Assembly (NCBI GenBank): GCA_003220985.1 | Contig: QHTY01000049.1 | Coordinates: forward strand, 1-12,068 | DNA length: 12,068 nt | DNA from: Gemmatimonadota bacterium | GTDB taxonomy: Bacteria > Gemmatimonadota > Gemmatimonadetes > Gemmatimonadales > GWC2-71-9 | Reading direction: 5' to 3' | Made by a program: the position numbers and the translations under genes | The notes under the pieces: model-generated | The model's database searches: none | The model's input: only the letters and a program-made list of their open reading frames with translations | What the model was told of the DNA's origin: nothing | In this document: positions 6,355 to 12,068 of the stretch, piece after piece | Numbering within the stretch: the stretch's first letter is position 1 | Layout: each line of letters opens with the position of its first letter

Positions 6355-7440
6355 ATGCCACCGTTCTCCGGAGTGCGGTGCTTGGTCGTCGATGACGAAC
6401 CGCGCCTGCGTCGCGTGCTCATCCGCCTGCTCGAAGGTGAAGGCTTCAGCTGCGCGGAAGCGGGATCGGGTGTCGAGGCGCTGGTCGAGCTGGAGAAGGG
6501 ACCGGTGCCGCTCGTCATTTCCGACCTCCGCATGCCGGAAATGGACGGCGTCTCGCTGCTGCGGGAAATCACCACGCGCTGGCCCGAGACGGCGGTCATC
6601 GTCGTCACCGCCGTCGCCGAAGTCGAGAGTGCCGTCGCGTGCCTGCAGATGGGCGCGCTCGACTATGTCGCGAAGCCGTTTCACCTGGATGAGGTGCGGG
6701 CGCGGGTGTCGCAGGCGCTCGACAAGCGGCGGCTCATCATCGAAAACCGGACCTACCAGCAGAATCTCGAGCAGCGTGTTGAAGCCCAAGCCCGGCGCAT
6801 CGAAGAGCTGTTTCTCGAAGGCGTGCACGCGCTCGTCTACGCCCTGGAGGCGAAGGATGCGTACACGCGTGGTCACTCGATGCGCGTGGCGAATTATTCC
6901 GTAGGCATTGCGCGCGCTCTCAAGCTCGATGACGACTTGGTCGACACGATCGCCCTCGGCGCCGAGCTGCACGACGTGGGAAAGATCGGCGTGAGCGAGA
7001 GCGTGCTGCACAAGGCGGGGAAACTGTCGGATGCCGAGTATCGTCACATCATGGAGCACACGGTGATCGGCGCCCGCATCCTGGGGCCGCTGATGAAGGA
7101 TGCACCCGGCGCGCTGTCCATCGTCCGGTCGCATCACGAGCGGCTCGATGGGACCGGCTCCCCCGACGGGTTGAAGGGCGATCAGATCCCGTTCGAAGCG
7201 CGCCTGGTGAGCGTGGCGGACGCGTTTGATGCGATGACGAGCGTTCGGCCCTATCGCCCATCGCTCTCCGTGCAGCACGCGATGCGGGAGCTCGAGCAAT
7301 GGAAGGGCGTGCAGTTCGATCCCGTCATCGTCGCGGCATTCTTGAAAGCCTTCGCCGAGGGCACCTCGCTACCCATTCCGACGCCGCAGCTGCAGCCGCT
7401 GCGCCTCCCGCTGCGGGCCATGGAAGCTCGGCGGGCCTGA
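6355..7440 (+). CDS. Response regulator with HD-GYP-type output domain (GSP variant)
   Basis: 361 residues. Receiver domain (about 7-123): acidic pocket Asp13/Asp14, phospho-acceptor Asp57 in ISDLRMP, Thr85, and Lys107 in AKPF. A charged helix (about 124-152) looks like a coiled-coil linker. HD-GYP domain (about 153-335): RGHSMRVANYS (172-182), the HD pair His206-Asp207 in ELHDVGKIG, HTVIGARIL (235-243), HHE 260-262, and DGTGSPDGLKGDQIP (265-279), where the GYP tripeptide reads GSP. The family's enzymes hydrolyse cyclic di-GMP; all metal-site histidines and aspartates seen in active members are present, so activity is plausible but untested. The start at 6355 avoids running into the divergent PLP gene. 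No histidine kinase lies in the window. The stop is 3 bases before glmM, so it probably heads the glmM-glmS operon. Confidence 0.92.
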   Translation: MPPFSGVRCLVVDDEPRLRRVLIRLLEGEGFSCAEAGSGVEALVELEKGPVPLVISDLRMPEMDGVSLLREITTRWPETAVIVVTAVAEVESAVACLQMGALDYVAKPFHLDEVRARVSQALDKRRLIIENRTYQQNLEQRVEAQARRIEELFLEGVHALVYALEAKDAYTRGHSMRVANYSVGIARALKLDDDLVDTIALGAELHDVGKIGVSESVLHKAGKLSDAEYRHIMEHTVIGARILGPLMKDAPGALSIVRSHHERLDGTGSPDGLKGDQIPFEARLVSVADAFDAMTSVRPYRPSLSVQHAMRELEQWKGVQFDPVIVAAFLKAFAEGTSLPIPTPQLQPLRLPLRAMEARRA

Positions 7441-7443
7441 TCC

Positions 7444-8844
7444 ATGTCCGACACGCTGATGATCAGTGTGTCGGGTGTTCGAGGTCTCGTCGGTACAGAC
7501 CTGACTCCCGAGCTGGTTGCCCGGTGGGCAGCCGCCTTCGGCGTCTGGGGGAAGGGGAACGGGGGACGGGGGAAGCGGAAAACCCGAATTGTGCTCGGTC
7601 GCGATGCCCGCACGTCCGGCCCCATGTTCGCCGCCGCTGCTGCCGCCGGTCTCCTATCGGTGGGGTGTGATGTCATCGATGTTGGCTTAGTTGCAACACC
7701 CACGGTACAACTGGCGGTTGAGCACCATCGCGCCGCCGGCGGCATCATTCTCACCGCCAGCCATAACCCGATCGAGTGGAACGCGCTGAAGTTCGTCGGC
7801 CCCGATGGCATCTTTCTTGATACCGTCGCGGGCGCCCGAGTACGGGAACTGGCCGCGGCAGCTTCCCTGCCGCGTGCCAACTATCATGCGATCGGCGGTG
7901 TGGAGGCGGATGCGGAGGCGATCGCCCGCCACCTCGCCGCCGTGCTGGCGTTGCGGGCGGTCGACGTCAAGGGGATCCGCCGCCGGCGGTTTCGTGTCGC
8001 ACTCGATACCGTGCGCGGTGCCGGCGGGGCGGTGATGCCCGAGCTCCTCGAACGGTTGGGCTGCCGCGTGACGGCGATCAACGTCGAGACCGACGGGTTG
8101 TTTCCACGGCCGCCCGAGCCGGTCCCCGAGAATCTGAAGGCGCTCGGCGCGCTCGTACACCGCAAGCAGGCGGACATCGGCATCGCGGTGGATCCAGATG
8201 TCGACCGGCTCGCGATTGTCGACGAGCAGGGACGGCCGATCGGCGAGGATTACACGCTCGCGTTTGCGATTCGCGCTGTGCTCGGGAAACGTGCGACGGG
8301 ACACGGGAAACGTGTCGTGGTCTGCAATCTCTCGACGAGTCTCGTTGTCGAAGATGCAGCAAAGGAGTTCGGCGCGACGGTGGTGCGCGCACCGGTCGGT
8401 GAAGCGCACGTCGCGCGCAAGATGATCGAGCTGAAAGCAATCATCGGCGGGGAGGGCAACGGCGGCGTGATGTATCCGGCGCTGCATGTCGGTCGCGACG
8501 CGCCGGTGGCTCTCGCGCTGGTGCTCTCGCTGCTCGCGCGCGAACGCGCCACCGTCAGTGCACTGGTCGCGCGCGCGCCACGGTACGCGATCGTCAAGGC
8601 CAAGGTGGAACGCGGAACACGGAACGTCGAACGCATGGACGGGGTGTATGCTTCACTGCGGGCGGAGTTTCCCGAGGCGAACGCCGACACGCAGGACGGA
8701 CTGCGCCTCGCGTGGCCCGATCGCTGGCTGCATGTGCGGCCGTCAGGCACCGAGCCAATCATTCGCCTGATTGCGGAAGCGCCGTCGGGCGCGGACGCGG
8801 AACGGCTGATCGAGGAAGGGCGGCGGTTATGTGCGGCATCGTAG
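7444..8844 (+). CDS. glmM: Phosphoglucosamine mutase (phosphohexomutase family)
   Basis: Converts glucosamine-6-phosphate to glucosamine-1-phosphate on the way to UDP-GlcNAc. The 466 residues include SVSGVRGLVG (8-17), the catalytic phosphoserine Ser106 in ILTASHNPIEWNALKF, the metal loop DPDVDR (250-255), the sugar-binding GGEGNGG (335-341) and the phosphate-binding loop RPSGTEPIIR (432-441). All four domains are complete. The specific call to GlmM rather than another hexomutase rests on the neighbouring glmS and the overall motif style. Three basic, Gly/Arg/Lys-rich stretches (36-46, 281-290, 390-397) sit where relatives have short linkers, and each is encoded by a tandem heptamer array. 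There is no clear Shine-Dalgarno; it starts 3 bases after the upstream stop, suggesting reinitiation. It overlaps glmS by 16 bases. Confidence 0.9.
   Translation: MSDTLMISVSGVRGLVGTDLTPELVARWAAAFGVWGKGNGGRGKRKTRIVLGRDARTSGPMFAAAAAAGLLSVGCDVIDVGLVATPTVQLAVEHHRAAGGIILTASHNPIEWNALKFVGPDGIFLDTVAGARVRELAAAASLPRANYHAIGGVEADAEAIARHLAAVLALRAVDVKGIRRRRFRVALDTVRGAGGAVMPELLERLGCRVTAINVETDGLFPRPPEPVPENLKALGALVHRKQADIGIAVDPDVDRLAIVDEQGRPIGEDYTLAFAIRAVLGKRATGHGKRVVVCNLSTSLVVEDAAKEFGATVVRAPVGEAHVARKMIELKAIIGGEGNGGVMYPALHVGRDAPVALALVLSLLARERATVSALVARAPRYAIVKAKVERGTRNVERMDGVYASLRAEFPEANADTQDGLRLAWPDRWLHVRPSGTEPIIRLIAEAPSGADAERLIEEGRRLCAAS
7547..7581 (+). repeat. Tandem heptamer array 1 inside glmM
   Basis: Five degenerate heptamers of the GGGGGAA type start at 7547, 7554, 7561, 7568 and 7575. 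They encode residues about 35-46 (GKGNGGRGKRK), a polar linker between the helix ending in AAAFGVW and the strand RIVLGRDAR. Confidence 0.75.
8283..8317 (+). repeat. Tandem heptamer array 2 inside glmM
   Basis: CGGGAAACGTG occurs at 8283-8293 and again at 8304-8314, exactly 21 bases (three heptamers, seven codons) apart. Heptamers starting with CG begin at 8283, 8290, 8297, 8304 and 8311. The protein shows it as GKR repeated with period 7 (281-283 and 288-290), just before the strand VVVCNLSTS. Confidence 0.75.
8605..8632 (+). repeat. Tandem heptamer array 3 inside glmM
   Basis: Four heptamers of consensus NNGGAAC start at 8605, 8612, 8619 and 8626; the last has one change (GTCGAAC). They encode residues about 388-397 (VERGTRNVER), between VKAK and VYASLRAEF in the last-domain linker. 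Confidence 0.78.
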
Positions 8845-10658
8845 GCTACACCGGCAAGCGAACAGCGGCGCCCGTCGTCCTCGAGGGTCTCCACCGGCTC
8901 GAGTATCGCGGCTATGACTCGGCCGGCCTCGCCGTCGTCAACGGGGGGCTGCAGATCTTTCGCGCGCCCGGCAAGATCGCCGTCTTGGAGCGCGAGCTCG
9001 GCAGCCACCTTCCGGAAGGCACAACCGCGATCGCGCACACGCGTTGGGCGACGCACGGCGTACCCAACACCGTCAACGCGCATCCGCACGCGGACTGCGG
9101 CGGCACGATCGCGCTGGTGCACAACGGCATCATCGAGAACGCCGGCGCGCTGCGCCAGGCGCTCGGGAAGCGCGGGCACGTGTTCCGTTCGCAGACGGAC
9201 ACCGAAGTCCTTTCGCATCTCATCGAAGAGACCCACACCAAGGGTGCGTCGCTGGTGGATGCCACCGCCGAAGCGTTGCGGCAGGTGGAAGGCACCTACG
9301 GCATCGCCGTGATCTCGAGCCGCGAGCCCGATACGATCGTCGCGGCCCGGCACGGCTCGCCGTTGCTCGTCGCGATCGGCAACAGCGAGAACTTCGTCGC
9401 GTCCGACGCCTCAGCCGTGCTCGCGCATACCCGGTCGGTGGTGTACATGGACGACGGCGAGATCGCGGAGGTCAAGCCGACGGATTACCGGATCATGGAC
9501 CTCGCCACGGTCGAGAAGGAGAAGGTGGTCACGCAGGTGGACTGGGATCTCGCGACGATCGAACGCGGCGGCCACGCCCATTTCATGCTCAAGGAGATCA
9601 TGGAGCAGTCGGAGAGCGTGCAAAACACGCTCCGTGGCCGGCTGCTCGAGGAGGACGGGACGGCCCGCTTCGGCGGCCTGAACATCAGTAATGAAGAGCT
9701 GCTGAAGGTGCAGCGCATCGTCATCACGGCGTGCGGGACGTCCTGGCATTCGGGATTGATCGGGGAATACATGATGGAGGAGTTGGCCCGCATCCCCACG
9801 GAGGTCGAGTACGCCTCGGAGTTCCGCTACCGCAATCCGATCGTCGACGAGCGCACGCTCGTGATCGGCATCTCGCAGTCCGGCGAGACGGCCGATACGC
9901 TGGCCGCGTTACGCGAGGCCAAGCGGCGCGGTGCCCGCACGCTGGGGCTGGTCAACGTGGTGGGCAGCACGATCGCCCGCGAAGTGGACGGCGGCATCTA
10001 TCTGCACGCCGGCCCGGAGATCGGCGTGGCGAGCACCAAGGCGTTCACGAGTCAGATCGTGGCGCTGGCGCTGCTCACGCTGAGAATGGGCCGGCTGCGC
10101 GCGCTCTCGATCCTGCAGGGGCGGGAGGTCGTGCGGGCGCTCGCGAAGCTCCCCGAGCTCGTCACGCGCGTGCTGGCGAAAGCGCCGGAAATCGAGCAGC
10201 TGGCCGATCGTCTGATTCGCGCGCAGAACGTGCTGTATTTGGGCCGCGGCTACAATTTCCCGGTCGCGCTCGAAGGCGCGCTGAAGCTCAAGGAAATCTC
10301 CTACATCCACGCCGAAGGCTATCCGGCGGCCGAGATGAAGCACGGCCCGATCGCGCTCATCGATGATCTGATGCCGGTCGTATTCATCGCGCCGAAAGAC
10401 GGCGTGCATCAGAAGGTTCTCAGCAACATTGAGGAAGTGAAGGCGCGCGGTGGGCGGGTGATCGCGATTGTGACCGAGGGTGACACGGCGCTAGACAAGC
10501 TGGCGGACTACCGCATCGAGATCCCGGAGACGCTCGACCTGCTCACGCCGGTCTTGAGTGTCGTGCCGCTGCAGCTGCTGGCGTATTACGTCGCGGTTCG
10601 TCGCGGTTGCAACGTCGATCAGCCGCGTAATCTCGCGAAGTCCGTAACCGTCGAATAG
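8829..10658 (+). CDS. glmS: Glutamine-fructose-6-phosphate aminotransferase (isomerizing)
   Basis: Makes glucosamine-6-phosphate from fructose-6-phosphate and glutamine, the entry step to UDP-GlcNAc. The ATG at 8829 gives MCGIVGY, so Cys2 becomes the N-terminal nucleophile after Met removal; upstream in-frame starts would block this. The purine-rich GAGGAAGGG (8812-8820) ends 8 bases before it. 609 residues, the same as the E. coli enzyme. The glutaminase domain shows EYRGYDSAG (25-33), HTRWATHG (70-77) and HNGIIEN (98-104). The first SIS domain has ACGTSWHSG (301-309) and ISQSGETADT (348-357). The second has LGRGYNFPVALEGALKLKEI (471-490) and AEMKHGPIAL (501-510). The C-terminus ends with the conserved LAKSVTVE. 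It overlaps the glmM end by 16 bases. No ribozyme-type leader is possible because its start lies inside glmM. Confidence 0.97.
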   Translation: MCGIVGYTGKRTAAPVVLEGLHRLEYRGYDSAGLAVVNGGLQIFRAPGKIAVLERELGSHLPEGTTAIAHTRWATHGVPNTVNAHPHADCGGTIALVHNGIIENAGALRQALGKRGHVFRSQTDTEVLSHLIEETHTKGASLVDATAEALRQVEGTYGIAVISSREPDTIVAARHGSPLLVAIGNSENFVASDASAVLAHTRSVVYMDDGEIAEVKPTDYRIMDLATVEKEKVVTQVDWDLATIERGGHAHFMLKEIMEQSESVQNTLRGRLLEEDGTARFGGLNISNEELLKVQRIVITACGTSWHSGLIGEYMMEELARIPTEVEYASEFRYRNPIVDERTLVIGISQSGETADTLAALREAKRRGARTLGLVNVVGSTIAREVDGGIYLHAGPEIGVASTKAFTSQIVALALLTLRMGRLRALSILQGREVVRALAKLPELVTRVLAKAPEIEQLADRLIRAQNVLYLGRGYNFPVALEGALKLKEISYIHAEGYPAAEMKHGPIALIDDLMPVVFIAPKDGVHQKVLSNIEEVKARGGRVIAIVTEGDTALDKLADYRIEIPETLDLLTPVLSVVPLQLLAYYVAVRRGCNVDQPRNLAKSVTVE

Positions 10659-10665
10659 CAGTCAG

Positions 10666-10720
10666 ACGTCGGCACGACTGCACGTCGCCACGCGGGCGTT
10701 TCGTGCCGACGTGCCGACGT
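10666..10720. repeat. Fold-back octamer repeat between glmS and dtd
   Basis: ACGTCGGCACG (10666-10676) is perfectly complementary to 10702-10712. Three degenerate octamers of the CGTCGGCA type start at 10667, 10675 and 10683, and two exact inverted copies, TGCCGACG, start at 10704 and 10712. It starts 8 bases after the glmS stop and ends 1 base before the dtd -10 box, so it may terminate the glm operon and insulate dtd. There is no T-tract. Confidence 0.72.
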
Positions 10721-10721
10721 G

Positions 10722-10727
10722 TAACGT
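10722..10727 (+). promoter_or_regulatory. Probable leaderless -10 box of dtd
   Basis: TAACGT ends 6 bases before the dtd ATG at 10734, and no Shine-Dalgarno is present. No good -35 is visible. Confidence 0.45.
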
Positions 10728-10733
10728 GTATCC

Positions 10734-11180
10734 ATGAGAGTCGTTTTGCAGCGCGTTAGTCGGGCCGCAGTTCGGGTTGGTGACCGGACGGTTGGTCGGA
10801 TCAGCCAAGGCTTTCTCGTGCTCGCCGGTTTTGCTCCGACTGATACGGATGCCCAGCTGTCCTGGATGGCCGAGAAGATCCTCGGCCTGCGGGTATTCGG
10901 TGACGCGGAGGGCAAGATGAACCACGATCTCGCCGACGTCGGCGGCGGCGTCCTGGTCGTCTCGCAGTTCACGCTCTACGGCGATGCCAGCAAGGGGCGC
11001 CGCCCCAGCTTCATCGATGCCGCTCCGCCGAATCTCGCCGTTCCTCTGTATGAGAAATTCGTCGCGCTGCTCAAGGAGAAATCCGCCGGCAAGATCCCGG
11101 TCGAGACCGGGGAGTTCGGCGCGATGATGGACGTCGAGCTGGTGAACGACGGACCGGTGACGCTCATTCTCGAGAAATGA
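10734..11180 (+). CDS. dtd: D-aminoacyl-tRNA deacylase
   Basis: Cleaves D-amino acids (and glycine mischarged on tRNA-Ala) from tRNA, protecting translation; cytoplasmic homodimer. 148 residues, a normal length. It begins MRVVLQRVSRAAV, the family's standard N-terminus. The active-site motif SQFTLYGD is at 77-84 and the second motif NDGPVT at 138-143, whose Gly140-Pro141 is the cross-subunit Gly-cisPro pair that gives the enzyme its chirality check. KGRRPSF (87-93) is also typical. The ATG at 10734 is fixed by the N-terminal motif. It has no Shine-Dalgarno, and a TANNNT box lies 6 bases upstream, so it is probably transcribed alone as a leaderless message after the glm operon. A GC-rich hairpin follows 5 bases after its stop. 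Confidence 0.96.
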   Translation: MRVVLQRVSRAAVRVGDRTVGRISQGFLVLAGFAPTDTDAQLSWMAEKILGLRVFGDAEGKMNHDLADVGGGVLVVSQFTLYGDASKGRRPSFIDAAPPNLAVPLYEKFVALLKEKSAGKIPVETGEFGAMMDVELVNDGPVTLILEK

Positions 11181-11185
11181 AACAA

Positions 11186-11210
11186 GGCGGCCCGCACGGT
11201 GAGGGCCGCC
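11186..11210. terminator. Hairpin terminator between dtd and the convergent lipoprotein gene
   Basis: GGCGGCCC (11186-11193) pairs perfectly with GGGCCGCC (11203-11210) over a 9-base loop. On the minus strand the stem is followed by TTGTTTCATTT, a usable T-rich tract, so it should end the lipoprotein transcript. On the plus strand no T-tract follows, but the stem is 5 bases after the dtd stop. Confidence 0.75.
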
Positions 11211-11237
11211 TCCGCAGGTCTCGCTAGGGGACTCGGC

Positions 11238-11909
11238 TCACGTGCCGTTGTCGTGTGGGGACGTCCAGGTCTTCGCGTTCACGGTGATGTTGTCCAGGAA
11301 CACGAACCCCGGGCCCACGTCCGTTCCCTCGTCGAAAACTATCGCCAGGCTGGTGACGGTTCCGGCCACGATGTCGGCCGAGTCCACTGCGCTGAACCCC
11401 AGGAGGCTGGTGAGCTGCCCCGCGATCACCGATGGTGAGAAGGCATCGCTTGTCCAGCCGTCTGGGGCCGTACCGGACTGGTCAGCGTGGGCGCAACCGA
11501 GAAAGATCGTGTAATGATTTCCGCTCGTTCCATCGACGCCCACGTTCCAGCGCGGCGCGCCCGCACCGCACCAGCCGTCGGTGCTGCGGCGCAACCACGA
11601 GAGGTCGAGCTCCGACATCAGTAGGCCTTCTACGCCCGTGATACCGGCGAACCCGGCGGCATTGGTCGATGTTGCTGTCAACTTTTGCAGGTAGAGCGCG
11701 AAATCGGCGTTTCCCTTGGCATCCGGCAGGCCCTCGTGCGACCTCCACGCGCCGAGGGAACTCTCTCCGAAGGCGCCGGGATGAAGGTTCAGGCCCTGCC
11801 CGCCGCCCACGTCGAACGAGGGCCGGAGCGGCGGCGCCGTAGTCGTCGCGTCACACGCCGTCAGAACCAGCGCGACCGCGAGCGTGCTGCAAGCGAGATG
11901 CTGTTTCAT
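11238..11909 (-). CDS. Secreted lipoprotein of unknown function
   Basis: 223 residues, family not recognised. Residues 1-18 form a lipoprotein signal peptide with lipobox LTAC and lipidated Cys19, then a disordered Thr/Pro stretch (ATTTAPPLRP) before the mature domain. That domain is rich in Gly, Ser, Thr and aromatic residues with alternating strands, and ends in GPGFVFLDNITVN (199-211), a pattern often seen in jelly-roll carbohydrate-binding-like modules. No catalytic motif is apparent. Cys114 and Cys139 could form a disulfide. Asp follows the lipidated Cys, which would favour inner-membrane retention under the enterobacterial rule, but that rule may not apply here. A strong AGGAG (11916-11920) lies 6 bases before the ATG. 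It is convergent with dtd and divergent from the gene at the right edge. The envelope location is well supported; the function is unknown. Confidence 0.75.
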   Translation of the reverse strand: MKQHLACSTLAVALVLTACDATTTAPPLRPSFDVGGGQGLNLHPGAFGESSLGAWRSHEGLPDAKGNADFALYLQKLTATSTNAAGFAGITGVEGLLMSELDLSWLRRSTDGWCGAGAPRWNVGVDGTSGNHYTIFLGCAHADQSGTAPDGWTSDAFSPSVIAGQLTSLLGFSAVDSADIVAGTVTSLAIVFDEGTDVGPGFVFLDNITVNAKTWTSPHDNGT

Positions 11910-11915
11910 GGGATA

Positions 11916-11920
11916 CTCCT
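11916..11920 (-). promoter_or_regulatory. Shine-Dalgarno of the lipoprotein gene
   Basis: AGGAG on the minus strand, 6 bases before the ATG at 11909. It contrasts with the neighbouring starts that have none. Confidence 0.7.
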
Positions 11921-11962
11921 GCGTCAGAGCGACTGGAGGTGCGTCTGGGGAGTTGCAGTCTG

Positions 11963-11991
11963 GAGTTACGCGGGGGTCGGCGCAGTGTCAA
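11963..11991 (-). promoter_or_regulatory. Possible sigma70-type promoter of the lipoprotein gene
   Basis: A consensus TTGACA (11986-11991, minus strand) is followed after 17 bases by TAACTC (11963-11968), a poor -10. It would give a leader of roughly 45-50 bases that contains the AGGAG. Confidence 0.35.
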
Positions 11992-12004
11992 GAAGGCGAT
12001 CGCT

Positions 12005-12010
12005 TACTTT
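12005..12010 (+). promoter_or_regulatory. Possible leaderless -10 box of the right-edge gene
   Basis: TACTTT ends 6 bases before the ATG at 12017, the same spacing as at dtd and the PLP gene. No Shine-Dalgarno is present. Confidence 0.4.
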
Positions 12011-12016
12011 TGTACC

Positions 12017-12068
12017 ATGCTCTCGCCCTCTTCCCATCGCCCCGTCGTGCTGGGCCGCACGGTTCGCC
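12017..12068 (+). CDS. Start of a gene cut by the window edge, unrecognised
   Basis: Seventeen codons are visible, starting MLSPSSHRPVVLGRTVR and open to the edge. They are too few to name a family. The call as a real start rests mainly on the TANNNT box 6 bases upstream, matching other starts here, and on the divergent arrangement with the lipoprotein gene. Confidence 0.35.
   Translation, partial: MLSPSSHRPVVLGRTVR

Noticed and set aside
5312..6904. Long plus-strand open frame opposite the PLP-enzyme gene and running into the regulator
   Set aside because: It crosses a divergent gene boundary and covers two genes with strong family motifs; a shadow frame.
8712..8828. N-terminal extension of GlmS
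   Set aside because: It would block exposure of the catalytic Cys2 and lies fully inside glmM.
8813..8828. A glmS ribozyme/riboswitch before glmS
   Set aside because: The glmS start lies inside glmM, leaving no leader for such an element.
11930..11968. Repeated CTGG words upstream of the lipoprotein gene
   Set aside because: The spacings are irregular (12 and 15 bases), so they do not match the period-7/8 arrays.

Overview
The window is GC-rich, densely packed bacterial chromosome from a diderm (signs of an outer membrane: a secreted beta-barrel protein and a lipoprotein). Gene content, protein style and compact overlapping operons fit a soil/freshwater lineage such as Gemmatimonadota; this assignment is inference and no marker gene here proves it. 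There are no tRNAs, rRNAs, transposases, phage genes or CRISPR arrays. No gene-free stretch exceeds about 110 bases.

Layout. 2-1255 (+): 3' part of a secreted phosphoesterase of the phospholipase C/acid phosphatase family, cut by the window edge. 1349-1930 (+): small outer-membrane beta-barrel protein. 5091-1981 (-): a tightly overlapping three-gene set, M48 metallopeptidase > purD > mutM, joined by a 4-base and a 17-base overlap. 6298-5186 (-): a cystathionine gamma-synthase/lyase-family PLP enzyme that lacks about 19 residues found in its family. 6355-10658 (+): a response regulator with an HD-GYP domain, then glmM and glmS, spaced by 3 bases and a 16-base overlap. The last two supply glucosamine phosphates for UDP-GlcNAc, so a signalling protein sits at the head of a cell-envelope precursor operon. 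10734-11180 (+): dtd, a D-aminoacyl-tRNA deacylase. 11909-11238 (-): an unrecognised lipoprotein. 12017 to the edge (+): the first codons of another gene.

Two patterns cut across the genes. First, six short arrays of degenerate words with a period of 7 or 8 bases: three lie in frame inside glmM, and three lie between genes, where the words occur in both orientations and fold back into long hairpins. They resemble in concept the heptanucleotide STRR repeats of cyanobacteria, but every array uses its own word. Second, four gene starts without a Shine-Dalgarno sequence (PLP enzyme, HD-GYP regulator, dtd, right-edge gene) each carry a TANNNT box ending 6 or 7 bases before the ATG, the geometry expected of leaderless transcripts. 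The outer-membrane protein, mutM, M48 peptidase and lipoprotein starts instead have clear Shine-Dalgarno sequences, so both initiation modes seem to coexist.
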